DNA from: Sphingobacterium siyangense
GTDB lineage: Bacteria > Bacteroidota > Bacteroidia > Sphingobacteriales > Sphingobacteriaceae
Length of the DNA: 64,000 nucleotides
Assembly (NCBI RefSeq): GCF_007830445.1
Contig: NZ_VLKR01000019.1
Location: 62,001-126,000 of the forward strand
Direction: 5' to 3'
Of this stretch, positions 16,978 through 25,686 are shown piece by piece (positions within the stretch are counted from its first letter, which is position 1; every line of letters starts with the position of its first letter). The notes below the pieces were generated by a model. That model saw nothing but the letters and a program-made list of their open reading frames with translations. It ran no database searches and was not told the origin of the DNA. A program made the position numbers and the translations under genes.

Positions 16978-17646
16978 TTAAAAGAGAGCGACCGTATTCT
17001 TCGCTACCTGGTCTGCATTTCCACTAAAATGATGGCCCCCGGAGAGGTATTTTTTTGTAAAATTCTTAAGCGTTATTTTTTGCACAGGAAAATCGGCCTC
17101 ATCGTCACCGAGAATGATGCCCGTTTTGACTCCATCCATGCGATTTATTTCCGAGACGACATCAAGGCTTCGCTTTATATTACTTCGTCCTAGAATATCG
17201 GCTATATGGATCTCCAGATCTGTAGATACAGAAGGCTCTAAAAGAACAACGCTCTTTACGTTCTTCTTAACGACAGGGTCCAAACGATTAACAATAAAAG
17301 GGACCGCATCTGCTCCAAATGAATATCCAACAATGAAAAGACGCATATTCTGCCGTGAGGATAGCAAAGTCTTCAAGGTATTAGAAATATCTTCTGCTAT
17401 CTCTTTCGGGCTTTTCTTCTTCCAGAAATAATTTTTTGAATCAAGAGCTGCAACAGTATATCCTGCTCCAGCAATCAGCTCACAGAGCTTATTTGAGAAC
17501 GAATTGAATCCTCCATCTCCACTCAGATAGAGAACCAGGGGTACTACAGCTTTATTATTCCAATATTTCATGTCAATCAAACGTTGTTGAGCAAAAGCAT
17601 GAAATGCTATGCTACCAATTATAAATAAAGTGGCTATTTTTTTCAT
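16978..17646 (-). CDS. virJ: AcvB/VirJ-type lysyl-phosphatidylglycerol hydrolase
   Basis: The 222-residue periplasmic alpha/beta hydrolase has a signal peptide (cleavage near AFAQ). It shows the VirJ/AcvB phrases YLSGDGGFNSFS near residue 40 and GYSFGADAVPF, which places the nucleophile at Ser109. An acidic cluster LGDDEADFP (about 180-187) and GGHHF (His205/206) complete a likely catalytic triad. In Agrobacterium, AcvB removes lysine from lysyl-phosphatidylglycerol on the outer face of the inner membrane. This protein is the short, single-domain VirJ form. It starts 21 bp after the mprF stop, so synthesis and removal of the aminoacyl lipid appear to be in one operon. That the substrate is lysyl-PG here, rather than another aminoacyl lipid, is inferred from neighbours. 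Confidence 0.85.
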   Translation of the reverse strand: MKKIATLFIIGSIAFHAFAQQRLIDMKYWNNKAVVPLVLYLSGDGGFNSFSNKLCELIAGAGYTVAALDSKNYFWKKKSPKEIAEDISNTLKTLLSSRQNMRLFIVGYSFGADAVPFIVNRLDPVVKKNVKSVVLLEPSVSTDLEIHIADILGRSNIKRSLDVVSEINRMDGVKTGIILGDDEADFPVQKITLKNFTKKYLSGGHHFSGNADQVAKNTVALF

Positions 17647-17667
17647 CTGTATGAGATTTACATGAAG

Positions 17668-20262
17668 CTATTCATTCGGTTTCATCACTTTGACCAGTGC
17701 TATAGGAAGTTGTAAGAGATCAAAATCGTTATCAAATATAAGGTATTTATTTTCCCAAAATGTCGCATACTTCTCTTTAAAATCACGCAGACTATGGTAA
17801 TGTTTAAAGTTTCCCAATCGTGTTGAGGCAAACTTCATAATCTTTTCAGCGGGACTATCTGTCGCTCCCAAGCCCGTCATTGGCACCATGCCCAAATTTA
17901 GATAGACATACTTTTTGGCTTTAGCATATGCAATAAGCTCAACAATCAATGCATCCATACTCCCACCTGGGGCGTCAAGCGACTTTCGGATCATATCATA
18001 AGTGCACTCATCTTTAGCATAATCGGGAATAATATTCAGAAAGGCGACAATATTATTTTGCTCATTTTTCAATACAATAATATCTTGCATAATAAGCTCA
18101 TTTTCATCAAACATCCCTTGCGAAAAAACCATTTCCTTTTTATCAAATTCTTTCAACCATTCATTGGAAATCAATCTTAGCTCGTCTATAATTGCTTTTT
18201 CCTGCGGTGCTTTCAACACCTCCGTTGTAAAACCCTTTTTTTGAATTGCATTAAGTCCATTACGTAATGACTTACGGTCTTTTCCTTCTAGCTTGAATGT
18301 TTCCAATTCTAATACAGCCTCCTGTCCAATGGTGATTTTCTGCTTACGAAGAGATGAAAAATGAACCAAGCTATTTTCATCAACACGGTAATAAATGGCC
18401 TTTAAACCATTCGCATAACAATATTGATCAAATTCCTGAACCAGCTCTTCCTTATCCCCCTGCTCACAGACAGGTTCATCCAATACAATAGCAAATTCAT
18501 TCGCCAAGCGATAAGCGGTAAATCCCTCCGAGACTTCTGAGAAGAACAGACTCTTATCTTTTCCCAATTTAAAGAAGTCCATCGGAGACTGTCCAAACTC
18601 AATTAGTAATTGTTCTGCATGCTCCATTTCGGAGCTACTCGAATCTTCGTCATCAATCAGCCGAGGACGCGCAAGTGCATAGATCAATAAGAACCAACAA
18701 AATAGTCCCAAAACTTGAGTGATGCGCAAAAATTCTTGACCAAAAGCTGTTTGTGGCATCAATTCATCATCTGCAAACAACAGAAAACTCCGTGCCGTAT
18801 GATATATTGATTGTCCCCATGTAAAGTCTAGCCCGAAATGTTGCTTATCAATGAAGTAAAAACTCAACACATCAAACAGGCATATCGCTATCAGAGCGAC
18901 AAAAAATGTGATAAACCCAATTCTTACCCAACGAATATTACTCTTGATGCGATATTGTTTATAGCTCATTGCCAATAAAATCAACGTCAACAAAGCAACC
19001 GATGCCTCTTCATAGTCCAATGCCTTAAACACATGTCCAAACAGCGACAAAGCACTAAACACCACGGCGATCCAGAACGCAATACGGAAACCTTTAATCA
19101 AGTAGGCTGAAGTTACCAATAGTCCTAAGCCCAAAACCAATACCATAAATTTAGAAGCATGAATTGCTTCCAGCGGTAAATAAAAACGATCAAGTTTCAT
19201 ACGATCAGCCAAAGGAGGTGTCAATACGGAAACAAGATTTACCACACCTAAGAAAAATATAAGCAACGCCGGTCCAATACGTGCCAGCAATTGCTTACCA
19301 CGCCATGCAAAGGCAAGGATTCCCAAGAGTAATGGAAGCCAAAATTCGAATGCCCGATAGAGAATTGTAATGCCCAATCCTTCTGCCTGCGAGTAGCCGT
19401 ACGCTTTAAAAATATACAGCATGGTCAGCTCTACAGCCCCAAGGCCCCGTAGAAAAGGAGAAACAATCATCAATACGACCGAAACAGTATAGGCAATAGC
19501 CGCAGCCTCGAAGGAGTGTTCCAAACCAAGAGCATACATACTTACAAAAGCATGGGCAATACCGCAACATTCGACGACCATGGACGCCAACATGGTACCC
19601 AACAAATATTTTAGCTTGACTTCCCCTGAAAATATTTCATCGATGTTAGAGGCTACAGCAGGAAACTTTAATTCGACCCAGCGATAAATGCCTTTGTGTG
19701 TTCGAAAAGACCAGACCAGCCAAAATACGACAGCCAGGAGCAGTCCCAAAACCACCAATGAGATCCAGGCGTCACCAAAATTTTTATTATGCCAGATCGT
19801 ATACAATATAACAGGTACACCAATCATAAACACCGTCAGTAGTCCGACATAGCCATACAGCGCCCCTGCTTGGTGAATTTGAGTCGTATTCAAATTTCTT
19901 TTCCGCAACTCCGTTGTTGTATATGCCAAAGAACTAATCCCACCTGCAGGAAGAAACACACTGAGTAAATTTCTCTTCAGGAAAAGATCAATGGCGATTC
20001 TCAGATTAATAGAAAGACCGATCGCTTTAAAACTCTGCACATACATCAATCCCTGAAGCACAATATAGACGATGGTAATTCCAACTCCAACTGAAACCCA
20101 GGTTAGGTTGGCCGTGCGCAACTGCGGAATAATTGCGGCAAGCTCTTTCCGCTCATTTCTAAAAAATACGAAGGCCAATAAGATAACCAAAACAGCTATT
20201 AATTCCTTCCAATAGGTCTTTGGCGAAAAATGTCGAATCCGTTGAGCAATAGTTTTGGCCAT
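17668..20262 (-). CDS. mprF: MprF-type phosphatidylglycerol lysyltransferase/flippase
   Basis: MprF moves an amino acid from aminoacyl-tRNA to phosphatidylglycerol and flips the product outward, lowering surface negative charge and resistance to cationic peptides' attack being the usual outcome. The 864-residue protein has the full two-part layout. About residues 1-520 hold some 12-14 membrane helices, with the flippase-family phrases FLPAGGISSLAYTT and SPFLRGLGAVELTM. About residues 550-864 form the cytosolic synthase (DUF2156, GNAT-like), with DRKSLRNGLNAIQKKGF, EWLKEFDKKEMVFSQGMF (key piece: EFDKKEMVFSQG), PGGSMDALIVELI, and YLNLGMVPMTG. It is the first gene before virJ. The 125-bp gap upstream is shared with the divergent glycosyltransferase gene. 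The amino acid attached cannot be told from sequence. Confidence 0.92.
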   Translation of the reverse strand: MAKTIAQRIRHFSPKTYWKELIAVLVILLAFVFFRNERKELAAIIPQLRTANLTWVSVGVGITIVYIVLQGLMYVQSFKAIGLSINLRIAIDLFLKRNLLSVFLPAGGISSLAYTTTELRKRNLNTTQIHQAGALYGYVGLLTVFMIGVPVILYTIWHNKNFGDAWISLVVLGLLLAVVFWLVWSFRTHKGIYRWVELKFPAVASNIDEIFSGEVKLKYLLGTMLASMVVECCGIAHAFVSMYALGLEHSFEAAAIAYTVSVVLMIVSPFLRGLGAVELTMLYIFKAYGYSQAEGLGITILYRAFEFWLPLLLGILAFAWRGKQLLARIGPALLIFFLGVVNLVSVLTPPLADRMKLDRFYLPLEAIHASKFMVLVLGLGLLVTSAYLIKGFRIAFWIAVVFSALSLFGHVFKALDYEEASVALLTLILLAMSYKQYRIKSNIRWVRIGFITFFVALIAICLFDVLSFYFIDKQHFGLDFTWGQSIYHTARSFLLFADDELMPQTAFGQEFLRITQVLGLFCWFLLIYALARPRLIDDEDSSSSEMEHAEQLLIEFGQSPMDFFKLGKDKSLFFSEVSEGFTAYRLANEFAIVLDEPVCEQGDKEELVQEFDQYCYANGLKAIYYRVDENSLVHFSSLRKQKITIGQEAVLELETFKLEGKDRKSLRNGLNAIQKKGFTTEVLKAPQEKAIIDELRLISNEWLKEFDKKEMVFSQGMFDENELIMQDIIVLKNEQNNIVAFLNIIPDYAKDECTYDMIRKSLDAPGGSMDALIVELIAYAKAKKYVYLNLGMVPMTGLGATDSPAEKIMKFASTRLGNFKHYHSLRDFKEKYATFWENKYLIFDNDFDLLQLPIALVKVMKPNE

Positions 20263-20387
20263 ATGATCGTTTAATGATGAATAACCTTTAAATATATTAT
20301 AAACACTAAAATAAAGCTAATCGTTTGAAAATGACTAATTGTTAATTTTTCGTCAATTCTTTTCACATTAATCAGTAATTTTCCTGC

Positions 20388-21623
20388 ATGAAAGAGAAAA
20401 AGGTTTTGTTCATCGGACTTGTGTGGCCAGAGCCAACATCTTCAGCGGCGGGTTTTCGCATGATGCAATTAATTGAAACGTTCACTACCCGCTCTTATCA
20501 CATTACATTTGCTTCGGCTGCTGCGAAGTCACCTTATAGTGCCCCTTTGCAGTCTCTCGGGATACATGAACAAGCAATCGTGCTCAATAGCGATAGCTTT
20601 GACGATTTCATTACTCAACTACAACCCGATATTGTTGTTTTTGATCGTTTTATGGTGGAGGAGCAATATGGTTGGCGCGTTGCCCAGCAATGCCCTAACG
20701 CACTTCGCGTACTCGACACGGAAGACTTGCATTTTTTACGCCAGGCGAGACAGGCGTCCGTCAAAAATAAAGGTGATTTCTCCTTTCAAGAGTTATTTAC
20801 GGACACCGCTAAACGTGAAATTGCCTCTATTCTGCGAAGTGACCTCTCCTTGATTATCTCCGAATCCGAAATGAAGATTCTTATCGAAGAATTTCGAATT
20901 TCACCCGACATCCTCTATTACCTCCCTTTCCTGGAAAATGAGATCAGTTCTACTGAAATTAATCAATGGAAGCCCTTTGAAGAGCGTAAGAACTTATTAT
21001 TTATCGGAAATTTTATCCATGAGCCGAACTGGCATACGGTTCAATATCTAAAAACACAAATCTGGCCCCAATTACGGAAGATGCTTCCCAAAGTAGAATT
21101 GCACATTTATGGTGCCTACGCAACCCAAAAAGTACTCCAGTTAAACAACTCTAAAGAGAATTTCCTGATCAAGGGACGGGCGGAATCTGCTCGCCTTACC
21201 ATGGAAAACTACCGTGTACTGGTCGCTCCAATTCAATTTGGTGCCGGCGTAAAAGGAAAGTTTATCGACGCCATGCAAACCGGCACACCATCTGTCACCA
21301 CGACAGTTGGAGCAGAAGCCATGAAGGGTAATTTGGACTGGAATGGTTTTATCGAAGACGATCACGAAACTTTCTGCCGAAAGACTGTCGAGCTTTACGA
21401 AAACGAAGATCTTTGGAAAACGGCCCAAGAACATGGTATCCGTATTATCAACGAACGTTATGAAAAACGAAAGTATCAGGCCGACTTTATGACGAATCTA
21501 TCTTTGTTAAAAGCGCAGATTGACAGGCACCGCCAACAAAACTTTATTAGTCAGATATTGTTGCACCACACGATGCAAAGCACAAAATATATGTCTTTAT
21601 GGATTGAGGAAAAAAATAAATAG
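20388..21623 (+). CDS. Glycosyltransferase, GT4-like
   Basis: The 411-residue protein has a two-domain GT-B layout. The N-terminal half starts with KKVLFIGLVWPEPTSSAAG, a nucleotide-fold opening, and carries DIVVFDRFMVEEQYGW. The C-terminal half has NLLFIGNFIHEPNW and the donor-site region APIQFGAGVKGKFIDAMQTGTP followed by VTTTVGAEAM, typical of GT4-type enzymes (Glu in VTTTVGAE region, Gly-rich loop GAGVKGK). There is no signal peptide or membrane helix, so it acts in the cytosol. The donor and acceptor are unknown. It stands alone, divergent from mprF and ending 3 bp from the stop of the convergent metallo-hydrolase gene. Confidence 0.85.
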   Translation: MKEKKVLFIGLVWPEPTSSAAGFRMMQLIETFTTRSYHITFASAAAKSPYSAPLQSLGIHEQAIVLNSDSFDDFITQLQPDIVVFDRFMVEEQYGWRVAQQCPNALRVLDTEDLHFLRQARQASVKNKGDFSFQELFTDTAKREIASILRSDLSLIISESEMKILIEEFRISPDILYYLPFLENEISSTEINQWKPFEERKNLLFIGNFIHEPNWHTVQYLKTQIWPQLRKMLPKVELHIYGAYATQKVLQLNNSKENFLIKGRAESARLTMENYRVLVAPIQFGAGVKGKFIDAMQTGTPSVTTTVGAEAMKGNLDWNGFIEDDHETFCRKTVELYENEDLWKTAQEHGIRIINERYEKRKYQADFMTNLSLLKAQIDRHRQQNFISQILLHHTMQSTKYMSLWIEEKNK

Positions 21624-21626
21624 ATT

Positions 21627-22736
21627 TTAGTTGACGTTACGCCACCAAGGCGCGTATACTGTATCTAATCTATTAAAATGGATCATTTCCCCTATTTTTG
21701 GCGTAAGGAGAGTGATCTGTTCTTCGTTCGCTGTCTCGTAAAATTTCTCCATTGGCTCTTTCCAGTCGTGCATAGCCAACGCGAACTTAGAAGAATGAAC
21801 GGGCAAAATAGCTTGAGCTTTCAGATCCTTCGTTTCAGCAGCCCATTCGTCAGGTAAGGAATGGATATAATGCCAGGCATCGTTATATTGGCCATTTTCC
21901 AAGATTGCTAAATCAAATGGACCGAATTGGTCACCTATCTTTTTGAAGTGCTTACCATATCCGCTGTCTCCACCCAAGAAAATAGTGTACTGGGAAGTTT
22001 TTAACACAAAGGATGTCCACAAGGTATTATTCCGTGTAAATCTTCGTCCCGAAAAGTGCCTTGCGGGAGTGAAGGTTACCTGAAAATCGGGCGCCAGTTT
22101 TATCTGGTCGTACCAATCACCCTCGATGATCTGGTCGGCCTTATATCCCCAAGATTCAAAATGCGCCCCCACGCCAAGACCACAAATCACCTGACCGACT
22201 TTATCCCTCAATTTCACAACAGTCTCATAGTCCAGATGATCGTAATGATCATGAGAGATAAACAAATAGTCAATTTTCGGAAAAACCATCGTCGCATAGT
22301 CGACAGACATCTTAAATGCTTTATTGCTACCTGGGATAGGAGAAGCATTTTGGCTGAACACCGGATCAACCAATATTAATTTCCCGTCTAACTTCATCAG
22401 GTAGGAGGAGTGACCAAACCAAATCAGAGCGTCATCTGCGGGAAGATGTGCTAAATCGCATTCTATAGCAGGCAATACGTTGATTGGTTTCAAGTGGGGA
22501 TTTTTGTTGAAAAGGAAATCCCACAGCAAAGAGGCCATATTCACATCGCCTTTCAACGATGGCGTTACTTCGAGATTATGAAAAATACCATTTTTAAAAT
22601 TTGGTGACTGTTTCATCCGTTCCAGTCGAGCTCCTTTGAAACTTCCACCAAACATTGGATGAACAAAATAATAGAGTACTCCACTGATAAAAACAATCAA
22701 TAGAGCCCCTAAAATAATCCATCCCGTATTCCGCAT
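21627..22736 (-). CDS. Membrane-anchored metallo-beta-lactamase-fold hydrolase (NAPE-PLD/UlaG-like)
   Basis: The 369-residue protein has one N-terminal membrane helix (WIILGALLIVFISGVLYYFV) and then a metallo-beta-lactamase fold. The metal motif H-x-H-x-D-H is at 162-167 (SHDHYDHLD). Other fold landmarks are IWFGHSSYLMKLDGKLILVDPVF near residue 105 (key piece: WFGHSSYLM), TPARHFSGR, FLGGDSGYG and LPVHSSKFALAMHDW. The overall pattern matches NAPE-phospholipase D and UlaG-like hydrolases, so a phospholipid or lactone substrate is possible, though not shown. Its ATG shares one base with the dcd stop (TGATG), so translation is coupled to dcd. I see no functional link to nucleotide metabolism. Confidence 0.87.
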   Translation of the reverse strand: MRNTGWIILGALLIVFISGVLYYFVHPMFGGSFKGARLERMKQSPNFKNGIFHNLEVTPSLKGDVNMASLLWDFLFNKNPHLKPINVLPAIECDLAHLPADDALIWFGHSSYLMKLDGKLILVDPVFSQNASPIPGSNKAFKMSVDYATMVFPKIDYLFISHDHYDHLDYETVVKLRDKVGQVICGLGVGAHFESWGYKADQIIEGDWYDQIKLAPDFQVTFTPARHFSGRRFTRNNTLWTSFVLKTSQYTIFLGGDSGYGKHFKKIGDQFGPFDLAILENGQYNDAWHYIHSLPDEWAAETKDLKAQAILPVHSSKFALAMHDWKEPMEKFYETANEEQITLLTPKIGEMIHFNRLDTVYAPWWRNVN

Positions 22737-23272
22737 CAGAAATTATTCTTCCACATCATGGATTCCACCGGACGGATGGTCTTGCCATTGTATTTTGCGT
22801 TACCTTTGGTATTATAAAATGTTTCGATATCGCCTTCTACAGCAAAATAGATCAATTGTCCAATAGGCATTCCCGCGTAAACCCGAACAGGTTGGGCAAC
22901 CGAAATTTCCAAGGTCCAGGTATTACAGAAACCGACGTCACCCTTTCCTGCAGTTGCATGGATATCTATCCCTAAGCGACCAGTACTCGATTTGCCCTCT
23001 AAAAAAGGAACATGCTTATGCGTCTCGGTGTATTCTTGCGTAACGCCTAAATAAAGGGTATTGGGTTCCAATACAAAACCTTCTTCCGGGATTTCAAAAT
23101 GCTGAATTTCATTGTGTTTCTTGGCATCAAGTACACGGTCTGCATACGTTGCCAAATATTTACCCAAATGCACATCGTAGGAATTTGTTCCCAAACATTT
23201 ACGATCAAATGGTTGAATGACAATACTGCCATTTTCAATCTCTTCGAGAATTCTTTTATCAGATAAAATCAT
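22736..23272 (-). CDS. dcd: dCTP deaminase
   Basis: Dcd deaminates dCTP to dUTP, the main source of dUMP for thymidylate. The 178-residue protein begins MILSDKRILEEIENG and has PFDRKCLGTNSYDVHLG, the LEGKSSTGRLGIDIHATAG segment (key piece: EGKSSTGRLG), GFCNTWTLEISV with the catalytic Glu, and MPIGQLIYF. The trimeric dUTPase fold is clear. I chose the ATG at 23272; the longer frame to 23302 would add ten residues unlike the family. The short sequence does not settle whether it is a plain deaminase or also cleaves dUTP. It is the first gene of a pair with the metallo-hydrolase and is divergent from the phosphopantetheinyl transferase gene. A TATTTTG sequence lies six bases before the ATG. Confidence 0.94.
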   Translation of the reverse strand: MILSDKRILEEIENGSIVIQPFDRKCLGTNSYDVHLGKYLATYADRVLDAKKHNEIQHFEIPEEGFVLEPNTLYLGVTQEYTETHKHVPFLEGKSSTGRLGIDIHATAGKGDVGFCNTWTLEISVAQPVRVYAGMPIGQLIYFAVEGDIETFYNTKGNAKYNGKTIRPVESMMWKNNF

Positions 23273-23380
23273 GTGTATCAAAATAGCAAAAGCGTCAGGC
23301 AATGCTATACAAATTCAAAAATACAGTTCTCCCACTAATTTTACTTCATTTTTCAAAACAAAAATCTGCGATTTGTTTTT

Positions 23381-23388
23381 TAAATTTG
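23381..23388 (+). promoter_or_regulatory. -7 box of the phosphopantetheinyl transferase gene
   Basis: TAAATTTG matches TAnnTTTG exactly and ends three bases before the ATG at 23392. It supports that start and a leaderless message. No good -33 element is visible at the expected distance. Confidence 0.5.
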
Positions 23389-23391
23389 GGT

Positions 23392-24033
23392 ATGAGTCTA
23401 GTGTATCTACGTGAAATTGATAATCAAACCAAATTTGCAATTTGGCGAATTGAGGAATCGGACGACGATTTGCTGTCGAAACTTCAATTGGATGAACGTG
23501 AAAAAGCAAAATTGGGGTCCTTCAATAAAGGGAAAAGACGGTTACATTGGCTTGCCACACGTGTTCTCCTGCGAACCCTATTGAACACATCCCGCTATAT
23601 CGAATGTCCTTCGGATGCAAATGGAAAGCCTTATCTCGCTAATTTTCCCCAAAAAATATCACTTTCACACTCATTTGATTACGCTGCAGCAATGATCAGT
23701 ACAAAAGGTGAAGTTGGTATCGACATGGAAATCATCAAAACAAAAGTAGAGCGCATCCAACATAAGTTTCTAAAACCTGCGGAGCTTGCATTCATCGCGC
23801 AGGATGATAGCCGCTATGAGCAGCTTTATGCTTGCTGGTGCGCCAAAGAAGCAATTTATAAACTTCAAGGCAATGCAGGGGTTTCCTTCTTGAACAACAT
23901 GACCATACAACCATTCGAATACCAAACGCAAGGCATATTAAAACTTGAACTCGACAGCGATCAAAACAAGCATATTTATGATGTACATTACGAGAAGTTC
24001 AATGAATATATGCTCGCTTACGCTGTAGAATAG
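23392..24033 (+). CDS. 4'-phosphopantetheinyl transferase superfamily protein
   Basis: This enzyme moves the phosphopantetheine arm of CoA to a carrier-protein serine. The 213-residue length and two-lobe layout suggest the Sfp/AcpT-like class, not the short AcpS. The magnesium motif is GIDMEI (Asp111, Glu113) and the second motif is WCAKEAIYK (Trp149, Lys152, Glu153, Lys157). The N-lobe has KRRLHWLATRVLLR and SHSFDYAAAMIS. I chose the ATG at 23392; a longer frame back to 23302 would be a hydrophobic stretch unlike the family and would cross the promoter box. No carrier protein or polyketide gene is nearby, so the target is probably the fatty-acid carrier protein or one encoded elsewhere. Confidence 0.92.
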   Translation: MSLVYLREIDNQTKFAIWRIEESDDDLLSKLQLDEREKAKLGSFNKGKRRLHWLATRVLLRTLLNTSRYIECPSDANGKPYLANFPQKISLSHSFDYAAAMISTKGEVGIDMEIIKTKVERIQHKFLKPAELAFIAQDDSRYEQLYACWCAKEAIYKLQGNAGVSFLNNMTIQPFEYQTQGILKLELDSDQNKHIYDVHYEKFNEYMLAYAVE

Positions 24034-24143
24034 GTCCTTTAAAAAAATAATTTTTCTCAATTTCAATGAATTAGCACACAGACAGCACTTTTTTTTTGTA
24101 CTTTTTGAAAAAGCTTCTATATTTGCATCATCGAAAACGATAT

Positions 24144-24215
24144 GGCCCGTTCGTCTAGGGGTTAGGACGCAAGATTTTCATTCTTGAAACAGGGGTTCGA
24201 TTCCCCTACGGGCTA
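24144..24215 (+). tRNA. tRNA-Glu (anticodon TTC)
   Basis: A 72-base cloverleaf fits: acceptor GGCCCGT pairs with ACGGGCT (first pair G-U, as often in bacterial tRNA-Glu); the D-arm contains TCTAGGGGTTAGGA; the anticodon arm CAAGA-TTTTCAT-TCTTG gives TTC; the T-arm is AGGGG-TTCGATT-CCCCT; the discriminator is A. CCA is not encoded in full. Confidence 0.97.
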
Positions 24216-24216
24216 C

Positions 24217-24246
24217 AAAAAGCGACTTCAAAAGAGTCGCTTTTTT
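24217..24246 (+). terminator. Terminator of tRNA-Glu, possibly bidirectional
   Basis: The stem AGCGACT/AGTCGCT is flanked by an A run before and six Ts after, directly behind the tRNA. The A run also gives a T tract on the minus strand, so it may also stop transcription from the ankyrin gene at 24321. Confidence 0.85.
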
Positions 24247-24320
24247 AGTTTTTATCTAAGTGCCCAATACCAAATTCAGGAAACAGGCCAACAGATTTTT
24301 AAAGGGGCTTTCAATAAAAT

Positions 24321-25667
24321 TTAATTCTTTAAAATTTTCGCTTTTTCCGCGTCAAATTCCTCCTGGTTTATAATTCCCGCGTCCAACAGATCTTTTAAAT
24401 CAAATAGAGCCTTTTTCTTCATTCCCATATCCACGTTTGATAAGGGTTCAGTGAACACTTTTTTCTCTGGAAGGCCGGGCTCACCTTTTAGGGGATCGGT
24501 CTGTGCGCCGGCATCAATCAATAATGCCGTTATTTCATTAAATCCTTGCATATTGGAATAATCTATTGCTTTTTGTTCCAATACATTCGTTATATCTGTA
24601 ACGGAGCCATTAGATAAGAGATACCGCAACACATCCTTTTTACCATAGGCAGCAGCATAATGAAGCGCAGTATTGCCGGTAGCATCCTGTTTATCAATTG
24701 TTGCACCACTGTCTAAAAGTTGTTTGACCAAAGACAGATAACCCATTTTTGTAGCTGTATGCAGTAATGTTTCTCCTGCATAATGAGGTTCAAAACCAAG
24801 AATAAAGATACGCCCCCCTGTCCGTTCGATCAACCTTTCCAAATATTTACCGTCCTTTCCATCAAATGAGTCTACAGGACGTGCATAATCCGCAGAGAGG
24901 CCTCTTTCTAAAAATAAAGCGAGAAGCTCTTTTTGATTGCTATTACAAACATACCACACAGGAGAAATTCCCTCGGCAGATTCAGCAAAAATATCGCTCC
25001 CTTGCTCCAGTAACTTCTGAGCAAGAATACGGTTTCCGTTTTTTACTGCGAGCAGCAAGGGACCTTCACTTAAGTCATTCAGGATATTGACAGATGCACC
25101 ATTATCCAACAACATATTGACAATAGGAACGGAGCCCTGTACCACCGCCAAATTTAAGGCCGTATTGCCCTCCTTGTCAGAGATATCTACACGAGCACCA
25201 TTTTCAATAAGCAGCTGTACCACTGGCGGGTATTTTGCCTGCACAGCCAATAGTAATGGTGATTCAGCACTATTGTTCAATACGTTTACGTCTAATCCCT
25301 GTGCAATCAGTTTTTCAGCCATTTCCTGTTGCCCTGTTCGAGCTGTAATATGGAGCAAGCTATTTCCCAAAAAGTCGTTGATCAGAATATTAGCATTATT
25401 TTCCAATAAATAGACTGCTGTTTGTTTTTGCTTTTGTAACAGGGCAAAATATAAGGGGGTTTCCCCCCGATGATCCTCGTAGTCCACTGTGGCTCCAGCC
25501 TCAACCAGCTTTCTCACCAAATCCAAATAACCTCGATGCGCCGCATAATGCAATGCTGTCCGTCCCATTTCATCAGTGTAAGATACATCAACTTGATTTT
25601 TCTCCAATAATATTTCCGCTATTTTACGTTTTCCGCTTTCACACGCTATTATAAATGACTGAGACAT
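24321..25667 (-). CDS. Ankyrin-repeat protein with C-terminal SHOCT domain
   Basis: The 448-residue protein has no signal peptide or membrane helix, so it should be cytosolic. About ten ankyrin repeats run from residue 1 to about 395; clear ones include GRTALHYAAHRGYLDLVRKL, GNSLLHITARTGQQEMAEKL, GNTALNLAVVQGSVPIVNML and GNTALHYAAAYGKKDVLRYL. The last 30 residues (ALFDLKDLLDAGIINQEEF, then DAEKAKIL) form a SHOCT domain, a short C-terminal helix pair linked to self-association. It lies 19 bp after another ankyrin gene and is probably co-transcribed. Ankyrin repeats bind proteins; the partner is unknown. The SHOCT tail suggests an oligomer. I found no enzymatic domain. Confidence 0.92.
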   Translation of the reverse strand: MSQSFIIACESGKRKIAEILLEKNQVDVSYTDEMGRTALHYAAHRGYLDLVRKLVEAGATVDYEDHRGETPLYFALLQKQKQTAVYLLENNANILINDFLGNSLLHITARTGQQEMAEKLIAQGLDVNVLNNSAESPLLLAVQAKYPPVVQLLIENGARVDISDKEGNTALNLAVVQGSVPIVNMLLDNGASVNILNDLSEGPLLLAVKNGNRILAQKLLEQGSDIFAESAEGISPVWYVCNSNQKELLALFLERGLSADYARPVDSFDGKDGKYLERLIERTGGRIFILGFEPHYAGETLLHTATKMGYLSLVKQLLDSGATIDKQDATGNTALHYAAAYGKKDVLRYLLSNGSVTDITNVLEQKAIDYSNMQGFNEITALLIDAGAQTDPLKGEPGLPEKKVFTEPLSNVDMGMKKKALFDLKDLLDAGIINQEEFDAEKAKILKN

Positions 25668-25686
25668 AACAATTTTTTCTGCTTTT

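Noticed and set aside
22736-24033. A functional link between dcd, the metallo-hydrolase and the phosphopantetheinyl transferase
   Set aside because: dcd and the hydrolase are coupled by a shared base, but their chemistries do not join, and the transferase is divergent. Gene packing explains the layout.
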